Shown here: piece by piece, positions 9,673-18,817 of the stretch | Numbering within the stretch: position 1 is the first letter of the stretch | Layout of the letters: every line of letters begins with the position of its first letter | NCBI GenBank assembly: GCA_002368155.1 | Contig: AP018180.1 | Span: forward strand, 7,558,561-7,622,560 | Length of the DNA: 64,000 nt | Origin: Nostoc carneum NIES-2107 | Lineage (GTDB): Bacteria > Cyanobacteriota > Cyanobacteriia > Cyanobacteriales > Nostocaceae | Direction: 5' to 3' | Translations under genes and position numbers: made by a program | Notes under the pieces: generated by a model | Seen by the model: the letters and a program-made list of their open reading frames with translations, nothing else | Databases searched by the model: none | Told to the model about the DNA's origin: nothing

Positions 9673-10158
9673 TCAAGACATGGCCTGAATAATGTAATCA
9701 AAGTAGGGTGATGCTTCCGCAGCGTCTTCTGCACTCAATAAGTCAAGGGCAGCTTTTTTGAGGGAAGCGATCGCTTCTACCATTCCAGGTACGGGAACAC
9801 CAAGTGAATTGTACATTTCCCGTACGCCAATCAAACCAATTTTTTCGATTGGCTCTTTGTCGCCAGCAAGTACGCCGTAGGTAATCAGGCGCAAATACCA
9901 GCCAAAGTCACGAATACATAGAGAACGCTGACGTTCGCCGTAAGCGTTGCCACCAGGAGAAATAAAGTCAGGACGCTTCTGCCATAATTGTTTGGTTGCT
10001 TCCTGAACTATCTTTTTTTCGTTCTCAGCTAGAGTGCTGGCAATCCTTGTGCGCTTTGCACCGGTTTGCATAAAAGCTTGGATGCTTTTCAGTTCGCCAC
10101 TGCTGGGATAACGCAGTTCATCGTCGGCTTGGAGAATAACTTGGCTAATTACAGTCAT
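9673..10158 (-). CDS. apcD: Allophycocyanin alpha-B subunit (ApcD)
   Basis: ApcD is a terminal emitter of the phycobilisome core that passes excitation to the photosystems. The ATG at 10158 ([20 protein letters not shown]) gives the standard 161 residues; a longer frame from 10173 adds five unlikely residues. The chromophore site is Cys81 in [16 protein letters not shown], and YGERQR and the C-terminal [11 protein letters not shown] are typical of ApcD rather than ApcA. It stands alone, away from an apcABC cluster, as is usual for apcD in Nostoc-like genomes. No strong Shine-Dalgarno is seen ahead of the start. Confidence 0.93.
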   Translation of the reverse strand: MTVISQVILQADDELRYPSSGELKSIQAFMQTGAKRTRIASTLAENEKKIVQEATKQLWQKRPDFISPGGNAYGERQRSLCIRDFGWYLRLITYGVLAGDKEPIEKIGLIGVREMYNSLGVPVPGMVEAIASLKKAALDLLSAEDAAEASPYFDYIIQAMS

Positions 10159-10250
10159 GATTATTGCAATCACGCGAAATATTATTTGCTAGTTTAACGA
10201 GTTGGAGGTACACAAGTGAAGGGTTATACGCCGTGATGTATTGAATTGAA

Positions 10251-10424
10251 ATGATTAGGGATTGGGGACTAGGGACTGGGGACTGGGGATTTGGAAAAAG
10301 CAGGGGGCAGGGTGCAGGGGAAAAATAAATTAAAAATTCCTCCTATTACCAATTACCCATTACCAATTACCAAACCCCAAATGACAAATGACAAATGACA
10401 AATAACAAATGACAAACACAAATT
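10251..10424. repeat. Heptamer arrays upstream of rlmD, including ATGACAA units
   Basis: GGGACTG/GGGGATT units near 10255-10320 are followed by ATTACCA units and then by five ATGACAA-like units (10380-10416). The last ATGACAA unit carries the presumed start codon of rlmD, so that gene's translation start region is repeat DNA. Confidence 0.85.
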
Positions 10425-11776
10425 GGCAACAGGGTGAATTAATTGAAGTGACGATCGCGGATTTGAGTGATACCGGTGATGGTGTTGGCAGATATAACGA
10501 TCGCGTTGTCTTTGTTCCCGATTCGGTACCAGGCGATCGCGTGGTTGTGCGCTTGTTACACGTGAAGCCGAAATACGCCCACGGCAAAATTCAGGAATTA
10601 TTGCAACGATCGCCCCATCGTCAAAGACCAAGTTGTATTGTGGCTGATAAGTGCGGTGGTTGCCAATGGCAGCATATTAATTATGAGTTCCAGCTTACAG
10701 CTAAACGCAATCAAGTTATCCAAGCTTTGGAACGCATAGGTGGTTTCACGCAACCACCTGTAGCTCCTGTACTTGTACCAATTTCTCCTTTGGGTTATCG
10801 TAACAAAGCTACATATCCAGTTGGGAAATCTTCTACAGGGCAAGTACAAACTGGTTATTACCAAAAAGCTAGCCACCAATTAATTAACTTGAATCAATGT
10901 CCAGTGCAAGACTCGCGATTAAATCCCATACTTGCTGAGGTGAAGTTGGATATTCAAAAGCGAGGTTGGCAAATTTATGATGAACGTCGCCATCAAGGAC
11001 AAATCCGCCATCTGGGTTTACGCATTGGGCGGCGGACTGGGGAAATTTTATTAACTCTAGTTGTTAAAGATTGGCATTTACCAGGCATTGAAACCCAAGC
11101 ACAGGAATGGTTGCAACGCTATCCGCGGTTAGTAGGTGTATCGTTAAATCGCAATAGCGATCGCACTAATGCCATCTTTGGTAGTGAGACTCGCTGCATT
11201 GCTGGTATGCCATACTTGCACGAAAAATTTGCAGGATTAGAATTTCAGGTACTACCCGATACGTTTTTTCAGGTTTATACTGAAACAGCAGAGGCACTTT
11301 TAGAAGTAATTCAGTCAGAACTGAATCTTCAAGGGTATGAGGTATTGGTGGATGCCTACTGTGGAATTGGAACTTTGACCTTGCCTTTGGCGAAACAAGT
11401 ACAGCAAGCTACCGGGCTAGAAGTACAGGCAGAGGCAGTACAGCAAGCAATTTTGAATGCCCAACGCAATGGAATTAATAATGTCACCTTCCAAACGGGG
11501 GCAGTAGAAAAATTGCTGCCACAGATGGAAAGCGTCCCAGATGTGGTATTAATCGATCCGCCTCGCAAAGGTTGCGATCGCGCTGTCATCGAATCTTTAC
11601 GGCAAACGAAACCACAAAGAATCGTTTACGTCAGCTGTAAAGTAGCTACCTTGGCTCGTGACTTGAAGCTGCTCTGCCAAGATGGGCTATATACGCTCAC
11701 ACGGGTGCAACCTGCTGATTTTTTCCCGCAAACTGCTCATGTGGAAGCTGCCGCATTTCTTGCGTTATCACAATAA
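10409..11776 (+). CDS. rlmD: 23S rRNA (uracil-C5)-methyltransferase RlmD/TrmA family
   Basis: The 455-residue enzyme methylates uracil in 23S rRNA (U1939 type) using SAM. It begins with an RNA-binding TRAM domain (residues ~8-65), then iron-sulfur ligands Cys76, Cys82 and Cys85 (SCIVADKCGGC) with a fourth near residue 165 (NLNQCPVQD). The SAM-binding motif is VDAYCGIGTLTLPLAK, the NPP-like loop is LIDPPRKGCD, and the nucleophilic cysteine is in VYVSCKVATLARDL near residue 410. ATG codons recur every seven bases upstream in different frames; the start at 10409 gives the natural N-terminus. RlmCD versus RlmD specificity cannot be decided from sequence. Confidence 0.9.
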   Translation: MTNTNWQQGELIEVTIADLSDTGDGVGRYNDRVVFVPDSVPGDRVVVRLLHVKPKYAHGKIQELLQRSPHRQRPSCIVADKCGGCQWQHINYEFQLTAKRNQVIQALERIGGFTQPPVAPVLVPISPLGYRNKATYPVGKSSTGQVQTGYYQKASHQLINLNQCPVQDSRLNPILAEVKLDIQKRGWQIYDERRHQGQIRHLGLRIGRRTGEILLTLVVKDWHLPGIETQAQEWLQRYPRLVGVSLNRNSDRTNAIFGSETRCIAGMPYLHEKFAGLEFQVLPDTFFQVYTETAEALLEVIQSELNLQGYEVLVDAYCGIGTLTLPLAKQVQQATGLEVQAEAVQQAILNAQRNGINNVTFQTGAVEKLLPQMESVPDVVLIDPPRKGCDRAVIESLRQTKPQRIVYVSCKVATLARDLKLLCQDGLYTLTRVQPADFFPQTAHVEAAAFLALSQ

Positions 11777-12201
11777 TACGGGGGTACTGCCACCTTGACA
11801 AAAACTCAAATTTCAAATTTGTAGTCTATTGCATAGTAAAAATGCTAAAATTGAATTAAGCTAAAAATAGATTGATTTTTTTAAAAAACTGATGTTGCAT
11901 AGACTCAATTAAATTATGAATCTGATTGTAAAATGCCAAATCGGCCAACAGACATAACACAAAAATGCTACTTTTAATTATTAGCATTTTTTTAGTGACT
12001 GACTGCCTTTGGATATAACTCCAAGCCGTTTTATGTATTAAACAATCTCTAATTCATGAATAGAGTCAATGCTCCCTAGCATTTTCAAAATTTAGTTTTA
12101 AAGACGCAAGTTTGAAGGCAGCATGACCACCTCAATATTTATCAGGGTGCCTGTGATAGCAAACTGATGTCTAGCTAACTGAAAGCTATGGGGTTTCTCT
12201 T
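11777..12201. other. Intergenic region without a gene (425 bp)
   Basis: AT-rich DNA between rlmD and the ATPase gene. Apart from the terminator-like hairpin at 11962-11993, I see no coding frame or repeat family here. The last 60 bases presumably carry the promoter of the gene at 12202. Confidence 0.5.
11962..11993 (+). terminator. Terminator-like hairpin downstream of rlmD
   Basis: AAAATGCTA (11962-11970) pairs with TAGCATTTT (11982-11990), followed by further T residues. The reverse strand also ends in T, so it could act in both directions. It is ~185 bp after the rlmD stop. Confidence 0.5.
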
Positions 12202-12672
12202 GTGATTACCATCTCGCTCCGTCCAGTTGGACGTTATTGGGGCACTATTAGTTTTGCCTCAACCCTCTATCTGTGTCCAATCTTAGATTTACTCTTGGCA
12301 GAAATTCCAGAAAGAATGCAAGCAGAACTGCGGCTAGGACTCCAAGAAGCCTTAGTCAACGCAGCAAAACATGGTAATAACTTAGACCCTAGTAAAACAG
12401 TCTTAGTGCGTTTTTCCTTGATAGATAATCAATATTGGTGGATTATATCAGATCAAGGTAACGGTTTTAGTCCATCATCTGAATCTGAATCTGATTCTGA
12501 TTGCGATCCCGATCCCATTGACTATCTCCCTCCAGACGAAGCAGAAAGTGGTCGAGGCCTATGTCTACTACATCAAATCTTTGATCAAGTAGAGTGGAAC
12601 CGAAAGGGAACAGAATTAAGGCTTTGTAAACAGCTAGAAACCCCACGCCCCCGCTTATCTCTGCGGCGGTGA
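12202..12672 (+). CDS. RsbW-like ATP-binding (GHKL) anti-sigma/switch kinase
   Basis: The 156-residue protein is a single GHKL ATPase domain. The N box is EALVNAAKHGN (Asn in position for Mg), G1 is SDQGNGF, and G2 is ESGRGLCLLHQIFD, the arrangement of RsbW/SpoIIAB serine kinases that phosphorylate anti-sigma-antagonists in partner-switching. The start is GTG at 12202; the nearby ATG at 12188 is out of frame. An acidic low-complexity insert (SESESDSDCDPDPID) lies between G1 and G2. No antagonist or sigma gene is adjacent, so its partner is unknown. Confidence 0.83.
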   Translation: MITISLRPVGRYWGTISFASTLYLCPILDLLLAEIPERMQAELRLGLQEALVNAAKHGNNLDPSKTVLVRFSLIDNQYWWIISDQGNGFSPSSESESDSDCDPDPIDYLPPDEAESGRGLCLLHQIFDQVEWNRKGTELRLCKQLETPRPRLSLRR

Positions 12673-12673
12673 T

Positions 12674-12825
12674 GTTGGGGATTGGGGATCGGGGATCGGG
12701 TATTAGGTATTGGTAAAGAGGTCAAGGGTCAAGTGTCAAAAGTTATTGATTATCCTTGTTTTCCCAGTCCCCAGTCCCCAGTCCCCAGTCCCCAGTCCCT
12801 AATCCCCAGTCCCCTTTCCCCCATG
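12674..12825. repeat. Heptamer arrays between the ATPase gene and the DUF6439 gene
   Basis: GGGGATT/GGGGATC units near 12674-12710 and CCCCAGT units at 12762-12810. The right-hand array runs into the end of the minus-strand gene at 12799 and supplies its stop codon. Confidence 0.88.
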
Positions 12826-13095
12826 ACCATGAGTCGGGCAAGGGGGAGCAGAAATAGAACGATCTAACCAGCCAGTAGCCTGTTCTAATCTGGCGAGTGC
12901 TTCTTGTGGCTGATCCTTCAGGAGAAACACCAGAGCAGCGGCGGCCTGTTCACGAGCGCGGGAATTGCGGTTAGACTTGAGGCGATGCCAATCATTAGGA
13001 GAAATGCTGAGTCTCTCCATGAGGGCTTGGGCTAGTTCCAGAGTGCTAAATTTATTCAGTTGACTGGTTTTAGGCAGCTGGGTAGGTTGAGACAT
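12799..13095 (-). CDS. DUF6439-type small cyanobacterial protein
   Basis: The 98-residue protein has a conserved-looking core (FSTLELAQALMERLSISPNDWHRLKSNRNSRAREQAAAALVFLL) of soluble helices and a tail (HGHGGKGTGD). The tail and the TAG stop are read from the heptamer array, so the original C-terminus has probably been replaced. I recognise it as a conserved cyanobacterial family of unknown function; the family name is given from memory. No operon partner on its strand. Confidence 0.65.
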   Translation of the reverse strand: MSQPTQLPKTSQLNKFSTLELAQALMERLSISPNDWHRLKSNRNSRAREQAAAALVFLLKDQPQEALARLEQATGWLDRSISAPPCPTHGHGGKGTGD

Positions 13096-13204
13096 GACTC
13101 TAATTGCTGAGTACTAAATGATAAGTGCTGAGTTAGTTTATAGTCTCAATTTTAGCTATTGACTATTGGCAGACTCTCATTTAATCATAATTTACTACTG
13201 CAAA

Positions 13205-13573
13205 ATGAAGCCGCCTAAACAGTTTTCTAATTCTTCACCCGAGGGAAATTCCGAAGCAGATTTTGAACAAGAACTGCAAGAAGTAGAGCGATCGCTTTTC
13301 TCCCTTAAAGAACGATACAATCAAGTGCAAAGCGATCGCGAACAAAAGGCACAATGGCAACAGCGTCGCCAAGAATTGCAGCAAAATAAAAATCCTACCC
13401 CAGAAATCAAGGCAGAGTTACGGCAAATAAAACAGCAGTTGGAAGCGCTAGAACTCAACCTAGAAAGCCAATTATTTTCTTGGCGTAGCTTCAAGAAACC
13501 TTTCTGGCAAGCCGTCCGCTTTGGTGGAATGGGCGTTATCATAGGCTGGATATTAAAGTCCTGTGCTGGATAA
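13205..13573 (+). CDS. Hypothetical coiled-coil protein with C-terminal membrane helix
   Basis: A frame is open from 13166, but the ATG at 13205 (MKPPKQFSNSS) is the more natural start and gives 122 residues. Residues ~20-95 are rich in Glu, Gln, Lys and Arg with heptad spacing (EVERSLFSLKERYNQVQSDREQKAQ), suggesting a coiled coil. The end GGMGVIIGWILKSCAG is hydrophobic and could anchor it to a membrane. It stops three bases before asnS and is very likely co-transcribed with it. Function unknown. Confidence 0.7.
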   Translation: MKPPKQFSNSSPEGNSEADFEQELQEVERSLFSLKERYNQVQSDREQKAQWQQRRQELQQNKNPTPEIKAELRQIKQQLEALELNLESQLFSWRSFKKPFWQAVRFGGMGVIIGWILKSCAG

Positions 13574-13576
13574 ATT

Positions 13577-14968
13577 ATGGTAAATCGACGAATTGAAGAA
13601 ATATTGCGAAGTGGTGAACCTGATGATTCCCTCTTAGTTCAAGGCTGGGTGCGGACGAAACGCGAGTTGAAAGGGTTTGCTTTTATTGAAGTTAATGACG
13701 GTTCATCTTTGGCAAATTTGCAAGTTGTGATCAACGAAGATGTGCCAGAATACGATGTGATTTTAAAAAAAGTCAATACAGGCGCAGCAGTAGAAGTAGC
13801 TGGCGTGTTGGTAGCTTCCCAAGGGAAAGGACAGCGAATTGAACTGAAAGCCGAAACCGTGAAAGTCTATGGTGAAGCTGATCCCGAAGTTTACCCACTG
13901 CAAAAGAAACGCCACTCCTTTGAATTTTTGCGTACCATTGGACATTTGCGATCGCGCACTAATTCCTTTGGTGCAGTTTTCCGCGTCCGCAATGCTTGTT
14001 CGACAGCCATTCACAACTTTTTCCAAGAAAGAGGCTTTTTGTGGGTACACACACCCATTATTACTGCTAGCGATTGCGAAGGCGCAGGCGAAATGTTTAG
14101 CGTCACCAGCTTGGATTTGAAAAATATTCCCCGCACAGACAACCAAGCTGTCGATTACAGTAAAGACTTTTTTGGTAAACCCGCATATTTAACTGTTAGT
14201 GGACAGTTAGAAGCGGAAGTAATGGCGATGGCGTTTAGTAATGTCTACACTTTTGGCCCTACCTTCCGTGCAGAAAATTCCAACACCTCACGCCACTTAG
14301 CCGAATTTTGGATGGTTGAGCCAGAAATGGCATTTTGTGACCTTAATGGTGATATGGATTTAGCTGAGGCGTTTCTCAAATATATATTTAAATATGTGTT
14401 GGAAAAATGCCCAGAAGATATGGAATTTTTTAATCAACGCATTGATAATTCTGTATTAGCAACCGCAGAAAATATTATTAATAATCAATTTGAGCGTTTA
14501 ACTTATACAGATGCCATCAAACTTTTAGAAAAAGCCGATTTCAAGTTTGAATATCCCGTGAGTTGGGGTCTAGATTTACAATCAGAACACGAACGCTATT
14601 TAGCTGAACAATTGTTTAAAAAACCAGTAATAGTTACCGATTATCCCGCGCAAATCAAAGCTTTTTATATGCGGTTAAACGATGATGAAAAGACTGTGCG
14701 CGCAATGGATATTCTCGCACCGAAAATCGGCGAAATTGTTGGTGGTTCACAACGGGAAGAACGGCTAGATGTGCTGGAACGGCGTGTATTAGCACAAGGG
14801 ATGAAACTAGAAGATTTATGGTGGTATTTAGATTTACGTCGCTTTGGTTCTGTACCTCATGCTGGTTTCGGCTTAGGTTTTGAGCGCCTCGTGCAATTTA
14901 TGACGGGAATGGGAAATATTCGAGATGTAATTCCCTTCCCTCGCACCCCTGAGAATGTGGAATTTTAA
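13577..14968 (+). CDS. asnS: Asparaginyl-tRNA synthetase
   Basis: Class IIb aminoacyl-tRNA synthetase that charges tRNA-Asn. The 463-residue protein has an N-terminal OB-fold anticodon-binding domain ([23 protein letters not shown]), then the catalytic core with motif 2 ([21 protein letters not shown]) and motif 3 ([21 protein letters not shown], ending in FPRTP). The [13 protein letters not shown] form and the PHAGFGLG segment indicate AsnRS rather than AspRS. It follows the small coiled-coil gene by three bases. Confidence 0.96.
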   Translation: MVNRRIEEILRSGEPDDSLLVQGWVRTKRELKGFAFIEVNDGSSLANLQVVINEDVPEYDVILKKVNTGAAVEVAGVLVASQGKGQRIELKAETVKVYGEADPEVYPLQKKRHSFEFLRTIGHLRSRTNSFGAVFRVRNACSTAIHNFFQERGFLWVHTPIITASDCEGAGEMFSVTSLDLKNIPRTDNQAVDYSKDFFGKPAYLTVSGQLEAEVMAMAFSNVYTFGPTFRAENSNTSRHLAEFWMVEPEMAFCDLNGDMDLAEAFLKYIFKYVLEKCPEDMEFFNQRIDNSVLATAENIINNQFERLTYTDAIKLLEKADFKFEYPVSWGLDLQSEHERYLAEQLFKKPVIVTDYPAQIKAFYMRLNDDEKTVRAMDILAPKIGEIVGGSQREERLDVLERRVLAQGMKLEDLWWYLDLRRFGSVPHAGFGLGFERLVQFMTGMGNIRDVIPFPRTPENVEF

Positions 14969-14975
14969 ACAAATA

Positions 14976-14999
14976 GGGTGGGTTTATACCTACCCTTTT
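14976..14999 (+). terminator. Intrinsic terminator of asnS
   Basis: GGGTGGG (14976-14982) pairs with CCTACCC (14989-14995), one G-T wobble, followed by TTTTA, eight bases after the asnS stop. Confidence 0.7.
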
Positions 15000-15147
15000 A
15001 TGTTGTTCTACTGAGTAACAGCCCCATTATTGACGGTGCGTTGCGCTGCGCGACAACACACCCTACAAAACACCACCATAATCTTGTGATTTGGTGGTTT
15101 TGCTTTGCTTATTTAATTACGAATTACGAATTACGAATTAGTAATTA

Positions 15148-15717
15148 TTATTCGACTTCATTAAAAAGATGTTCTTCTAATAAAGGTTGTACCTTGCGGA
15201 ATTCTTCTGGAGAAAGTAGTTCAGGTTCACCTGTGTTGGAAATGCGGGCAAAAAAGAGCAGGGGATCTAGTGGTGTATAGATTGCGTATTCCTGTTCTTC
15301 ATCGTAGAAGCTAGCCAAGAGTTGTAATTGCTCTGGCTCTAAATCTGCTTCATCATCTTCAATTTCTAATGTGAACAGTTCTGAGTCTTCTACAGGAGGT
15401 AATTCGCCAGCAACAGTGAGTGCATAGGCGGTATTTTTTAACATGAGATTTTGCTCTGACAACACGGCTTGAGCAGTAGCAAAAATCTTTTCTAGGGTGT
15501 AATCATCTTCTACTAGAACGGCTTCTTCTTCCTCGTTTTCACCTTGCCAAGCAAAAATTTCTACAGGCGAATCCACAGGTAGAAGTAATACATATTCTTG
15601 CCCATCAACTGACAGGGAATGTTCGATATAACAATCCAGAGTCCGCCCCTTGTCGTCAGTCAAGGTGATGGAACCAGCATTAGAGCGATCATTTTCGTCG
15701 GGAAATTGTGAGGAAAA
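15148..15717 (-). CDS. DUF3727 domain protein
   Basis: The frame opens at 15753, but the ATG at 15717 (MFSSQFPDENDRSNAG) is the likely start, giving 189 residues. The protein is acidic and matches the cyanobacterial/plastid DUF3727 family: ITLTDDKGRTLDCYIEH, YVLLLPVDSPVEIFAW and a C-terminal LDPLLFFARISN. An N-terminal part resembles DUF1292-like domains. It lies directly downstream of ruvX on the same strand, about 140 bp apart, a pairing I recall from other Nostocales. Molecular function unknown. Confidence 0.8.
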   Translation of the reverse strand, partial: FSSQFPDENDRSNAGSITLTDDKGRTLDCYIEHSLSVDGQEYVLLLPVDSPVEIFAWQGENEEEEAVLVEDDYTLEKIFATAQAVLSEQNLMLKNTAYALTVAGELPPVEDSELFTLEIEDDEADLEPEQLQLLASFYDEEQEYAIYTPLDPLLFFARISNTGEPELLSPEEFRKVQPLLEEHLFNEVE

Positions 15718-15860
15718 CATAGCCGAGGTTTGGGACTTTATAAATAGCAGCAAATTTGGAGATCGTTTAACTATTTAATGACCGAATTGTGCCTGATAAA
15801 TAGCTTGAGATGTAATACAACTGCCTGGTAATAGTTTTCAGAATATCATGTTAAAAGGTA

Positions 15861-16337
15861 TCAATACTCAGCCGCTATTGCCGATTTATGAGATTGAGCG
15901 CGGCGAGCATCCAGCCATTGTTGCAAAATTAAAGCAGCAGCTTTGCGATCAATCAAAGCTTTATGGCGTGATGGCGAGCGGTTTTCCGCCTTTAGCAGTT
16001 GTTCTGCTTGAAATGAAGTCAATCGCTCATCCACGTATTCCACAGGCAGTTGTAGGGCTTTAGCGAGCCTTTTGGCGAATTTTTGCACTTGGCGTGCCTG
16101 AAAGCCTAAGGAGCCATCCATTGAATAAGGTAAGCCGATAACTAGTACTTGTACTTGACGTTGATTTACTAGTTGTCGTAGTTGTTCCACATCTTGTTCA
16201 AAAGATGTGCGCTCAATGGTGGTGATTCCAGTTGCGATTAAGCCTGTGCCATCACACCCAGCGACACCAATACGTTTACGACCGAAATCTAATCCTAAGG
16301 CTGAAATCAATGTTTGTGGTTGCTCCTGGAGTATCAA
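15861..16337 (-). CDS. ruvX: Holliday junction resolvase-like RuvX (YqgF)
   Basis: The 158-residue RNase H-fold protein has the first catalytic Asp in ALGLDFGRKRIGVA, a Glu in VEYVDERLTSFQAEQLL, and a terminal Asp in DRKAAALILQQWLD, as in YqgF/RuvX. Members are implicated in 16S rRNA 5'-end maturation and in Holliday-junction cleavage. The ATG at 16337 gives a normal N-terminus. It precedes the DUF3727 gene. Confidence 0.92.
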   Translation of the reverse strand: MILQEQPQTLISALGLDFGRKRIGVAGCDGTGLIATGITTIERTSFEQDVEQLRQLVNQRQVQVLVIGLPYSMDGSLGFQARQVQKFAKRLAKALQLPVEYVDERLTSFQAEQLLKAENRSPSRHKALIDRKAAALILQQWLDARRAQSHKSAIAAEY

Positions 16338-16432
16338 CTGAAGGCTTAAGGCTGAAGTGGGAAATTACCTTATCTCTAAAGAGATATCACTTAAATTAGC
16401 CAGTAGGGGCGGTTTTTAGACCAATTAGCACT

Positions 16433-17668
16433 TCATCCTTTATCCTGCTGTGCATCTGCTGGTTCAGGCTGGCAAGATGCTTCAAAGGCAGCAGGTTCTG
16501 ATTTAGTTGGCATTGTCCTCTCGGGCGATCGCGTTGGCAGTTGTGTCCATGACATCCCGCCAGGGATAGGTTTACGGGCTGGTTGTAGTCCTTGCAACAC
16601 TTCTGGCCACTGAATGCCTTCGAGGGAGACAAATTTAGACTCCCGTAATTTGTGCCACACTGAGCGAGACATAATTAAAGTATGTTCGATGCGTTTAGCT
16701 CCAATACGCTCTAAATACTCTTCTCGCTCTGGTTGATAATCGGAGGAAGCTAGTCGCAATCCTTGTTGGGGAAAATCTTGGACAATGCGCGCTAGTTGAG
16801 ACAGCAACTCAGGATACAACCAAGTATAGGCAGGGTGAACCGTCAGGGTTGCTACGTGGGGGGTAATACCCTTGCGATCAAGTTGTACCTGAAAATGTCC
16901 GATCGCGGCTTTGCGTTGGGGTTCAAATACGTAGCCACTGACTACTTCTGTTTTCGTTACCCATTGTTTGACAGCATCACTTAAGGCTCCAAACAAACTC
17001 GTTTTGAAGTCACGGGTATTGCGATCGAACACCTGACGCACCAAAGGCGGCATTGATGCTGTATCTAATTGATAAAGCAACTGAGCATCAGCATTACTTA
17101 TAGGCAGTAGGTTAGGCAAATCTGGCTCTGCTTGCGCCAATTCACTCAACAATTCGGGTTCGATTTCCCAGTAGGTCATTTCTGCCAAACGTTGAAATCC
17201 GTTTTGCCGATATAATGCTAAAGCTTCGAGGTCATTAACATTAACTTCCAGTATCCAAGTCCGTGCTTCGACCAGTGACTCAAAGCAATGCCGTAAAAGT
17301 TGAGAACCTGTTGCTTGCTTATCTGTAGCACGGTCAAGCATCACCCGATCAACACGCCAAGTACTGCGGGTACGGTTAAACGGAGACACTTGAATCATTC
17401 CCAGCAGCATTCGCCCTTGCTCTGCTACGTAGGAACAAAATAGATACTGTAAAGGGTTAGGAAACCAACTTAAAAATTTCAAAAAGCCATACCAGCGTCG
17501 CAGCCATTGCATCTGGCGAGTGGCAGAATCAGCTCCCTTGGGAGTGAGAGCTGCGAATGACTCTTGATGGAGGCGTTCGATACCGTCCAAATCCCGGTAT
17601 TGGACTGGTCGGACGATCACGCTGAGATTTCGAGGAAGTAGTGAAGTCATTTTAATTCGAGCCGCCAT
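16433..17668 (-). CDS. GNAT-family N-acetyltransferase (two-domain)
   Basis: The 411-residue protein starts with a GNAT domain (residues ~14-170). The acetyl-CoA site shows as VDRVMLDRATDKQATGSQLLRHCFE and NVNDLEALALYRQNGFQRL. A second, degenerate GNAT-like half (residues ~205-335: GYVFEPQRKAAIGHFQVQ, LTVHPAYTWLYPELLSQLARI) follows, then a Pro/Glu-rich tail of ~50 residues. Substrate unknown. Such proteins are common single genes in cyanobacteria. 17669-17886 is AT-rich without a gene. Confidence 0.83.
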   Translation of the reverse strand: MAARIKMTSLLPRNLSVIVRPVQYRDLDGIERLHQESFAALTPKGADSATRQMQWLRRWYGFLKFLSWFPNPLQYLFCSYVAEQGRMLLGMIQVSPFNRTRSTWRVDRVMLDRATDKQATGSQLLRHCFESLVEARTWILEVNVNDLEALALYRQNGFQRLAEMTYWEIEPELLSELAQAEPDLPNLLPISNADAQLLYQLDTASMPPLVRQVFDRNTRDFKTSLFGALSDAVKQWVTKTEVVSGYVFEPQRKAAIGHFQVQLDRKGITPHVATLTVHPAYTWLYPELLSQLARIVQDFPQQGLRLASSDYQPEREEYLERIGAKRIEHTLIMSRSVWHKLRESKFVSLEGIQWPEVLQGLQPARKPIPGGMSWTQLPTRSPERTMPTKSEPAAFEASCQPEPADAQQDKG

Positions 17669-17886
17669 TAAGCCTTAATTAACTGCTCTTGCTGAGTAAT
17701 TGCTGCAATAATAATATTAGCGGCTTTCCGCCTCTAGCTAGTGATCCAAAAGAGTGATCTTGCTGACAAAATACTGAAAATAAATAAAAAAAGCAGATTT
17801 GATGATAACACTCTTAGCATATATCAACAATATCCGCTTTATTTTTATGTAAATATTAAGTGAAATTAATTGAAAGTTTAAATAAT

Positions 17887-18093
17887 TTACAAACCTTGCC
17901 GAGAAGCGAGCTTTTCAAAATAGGCTTGGGTTTGATGAAGTAATTGCTCTCGACTATCTTCTTGATTTGGCTTGAGAGGTGGAACCAGATTGCGAGCTTG
18001 TAAAGTCATGTGTAGCTGTAAATGGGCAACATACTCGCTAAAATCTTCATTTACTACACTTGTGCCCGTTAAGAGATTTGATTCCAATGCCAC
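17887..18093 (-). CDS. Small hypothetical protein (68 aa)
   Basis: A short, largely helical protein (SEYVAHLQLHMTLQARNLVPPL, then REQLLHQTQAYFEKLASRQGL). Base composition is coding-like and an AAGGAGAA Shine-Dalgarno lies just ahead of the ATG, which supports translation. No signal peptide or known motif. Function unknown. Confidence 0.6.
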   Translation of the reverse strand: MALESNLLTGTSVVNEDFSEYVAHLQLHMTLQARNLVPPLKPNQEDSREQLLHQTQAYFEKLASRQGL

Positions 18094-18187
18094 TGGTATT
18101 CTCCTTGATTAGTCTTGTGCAGTTTTTTCACATGAAAAAAAACTTATCACGTTGTTTTGGTTTACTTTTTATTTTGCAATGAAGTGT

Positions 18188-18318
18188 AATGTTGGGAATG
18201 GGGAATGGGGCATGGGGCATTGGGCATTGGGCATGGGGTAATTGGCATTTTTTATGTCTTCCTCATCCTCCTCATCTCCCTCATCTGTTTCACCCTCCCG
18301 CTTCCATGCCCCATTCCC
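18188..18318. repeat. Heptamer-type arrays (GGGCATG/GGGCATT, TCCTCAT)
   Basis: Tandem GGGGCAT-like units at 18195-18240 and CTCATCT/CCTCATC units at 18255-18290, ending at the stop of the Usp gene. Confidence 0.8.
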
Positions 18319-18319
18319 A

Positions 18320-18727
18320 TTAAGGCACAATCAAAACTGGACAAGGAGAAAGATTAATCACGCGAGTGGTGACGCTATCAGTTGCTCCTTCATCCGTTAA
18401 ACCTAAGCCCCGGCAACCCATAATGATTAAATCTGCGGCAATTTCATCGGCAACATCACAGATGGTAAAAGCTGGTTTGCCTTGCCGTTCTAAAATTTCA
18501 GCTTTAATTCCTTGTTGAGAAAATAAAGTTTGGGCATTTTCTAAAAGTTTGGCAACCACATCTGGCGATACCATTGGATCGGCAACAGGTGCGTCTGTGG
18601 GTGGTTCTTCCACTACGGATAGCAGTACTAAACGGCTACCATACTTCTGCACAACATTGGTAACCACGTCGGCAGCTTCTCTGGCTTCCCGACTTTGATC
18701 AATAGGAAATAGAACTGTCTTGAACAT
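18320..18727 (-). CDS. Universal stress protein (UspA family)
   Basis: The ATG at 18727 (MFKTVLFPIDQS) is preceded at 8 bases by a perfect GGAGG (18740-18736), so it is preferred over the in-frame GTG at 18736 that lies inside that ribosome site. The 135-residue protein has the Usp fold: an N-terminal VLFPIDQS strand and the nucleotide loop IMGCRGLGLTDEGATDSVTTRVI followed by CPVLIVP. The loop is longer than the standard G-x2-G-x9-G form, so ATP binding is likely but not certain. The gene is divergent from pgk with about 90 bp between them. Confidence 0.88.
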   Translation of the reverse strand: MFKTVLFPIDQSREAREAADVVTNVVQKYGSRLVLLSVVEEPPTDAPVADPMVSPDVVAKLLENAQTLFSQQGIKAEILERQGKPAFTICDVADEIAADLIIMGCRGLGLTDEGATDSVTTRVINLSPCPVLIVP

Positions 18728-18803
18728 ATCTCTCACCTCCGTACCCCGTACTCCGGTAAAATCTGGATGGTTCTACTTTCAAAACAATAACAAAAAGGCG
18801 ATC

Positions 18804-18810
18804 AGGAGGG
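18804..18810 (+). promoter_or_regulatory. Ribosome-binding site of pgk
   Basis: AGGAGGG at 18804-18810, seven bases ahead of the GTG at 18818, which decides in favour of that non-ATG start. Confidence 0.8.
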
Positions 18811-18817
18811 TCTGGCT

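Noticed and set aside
15848-16063. 71-codon plus-strand frame
   Set aside because: It is antisense to ruvX, whose catalytic motifs are intact.
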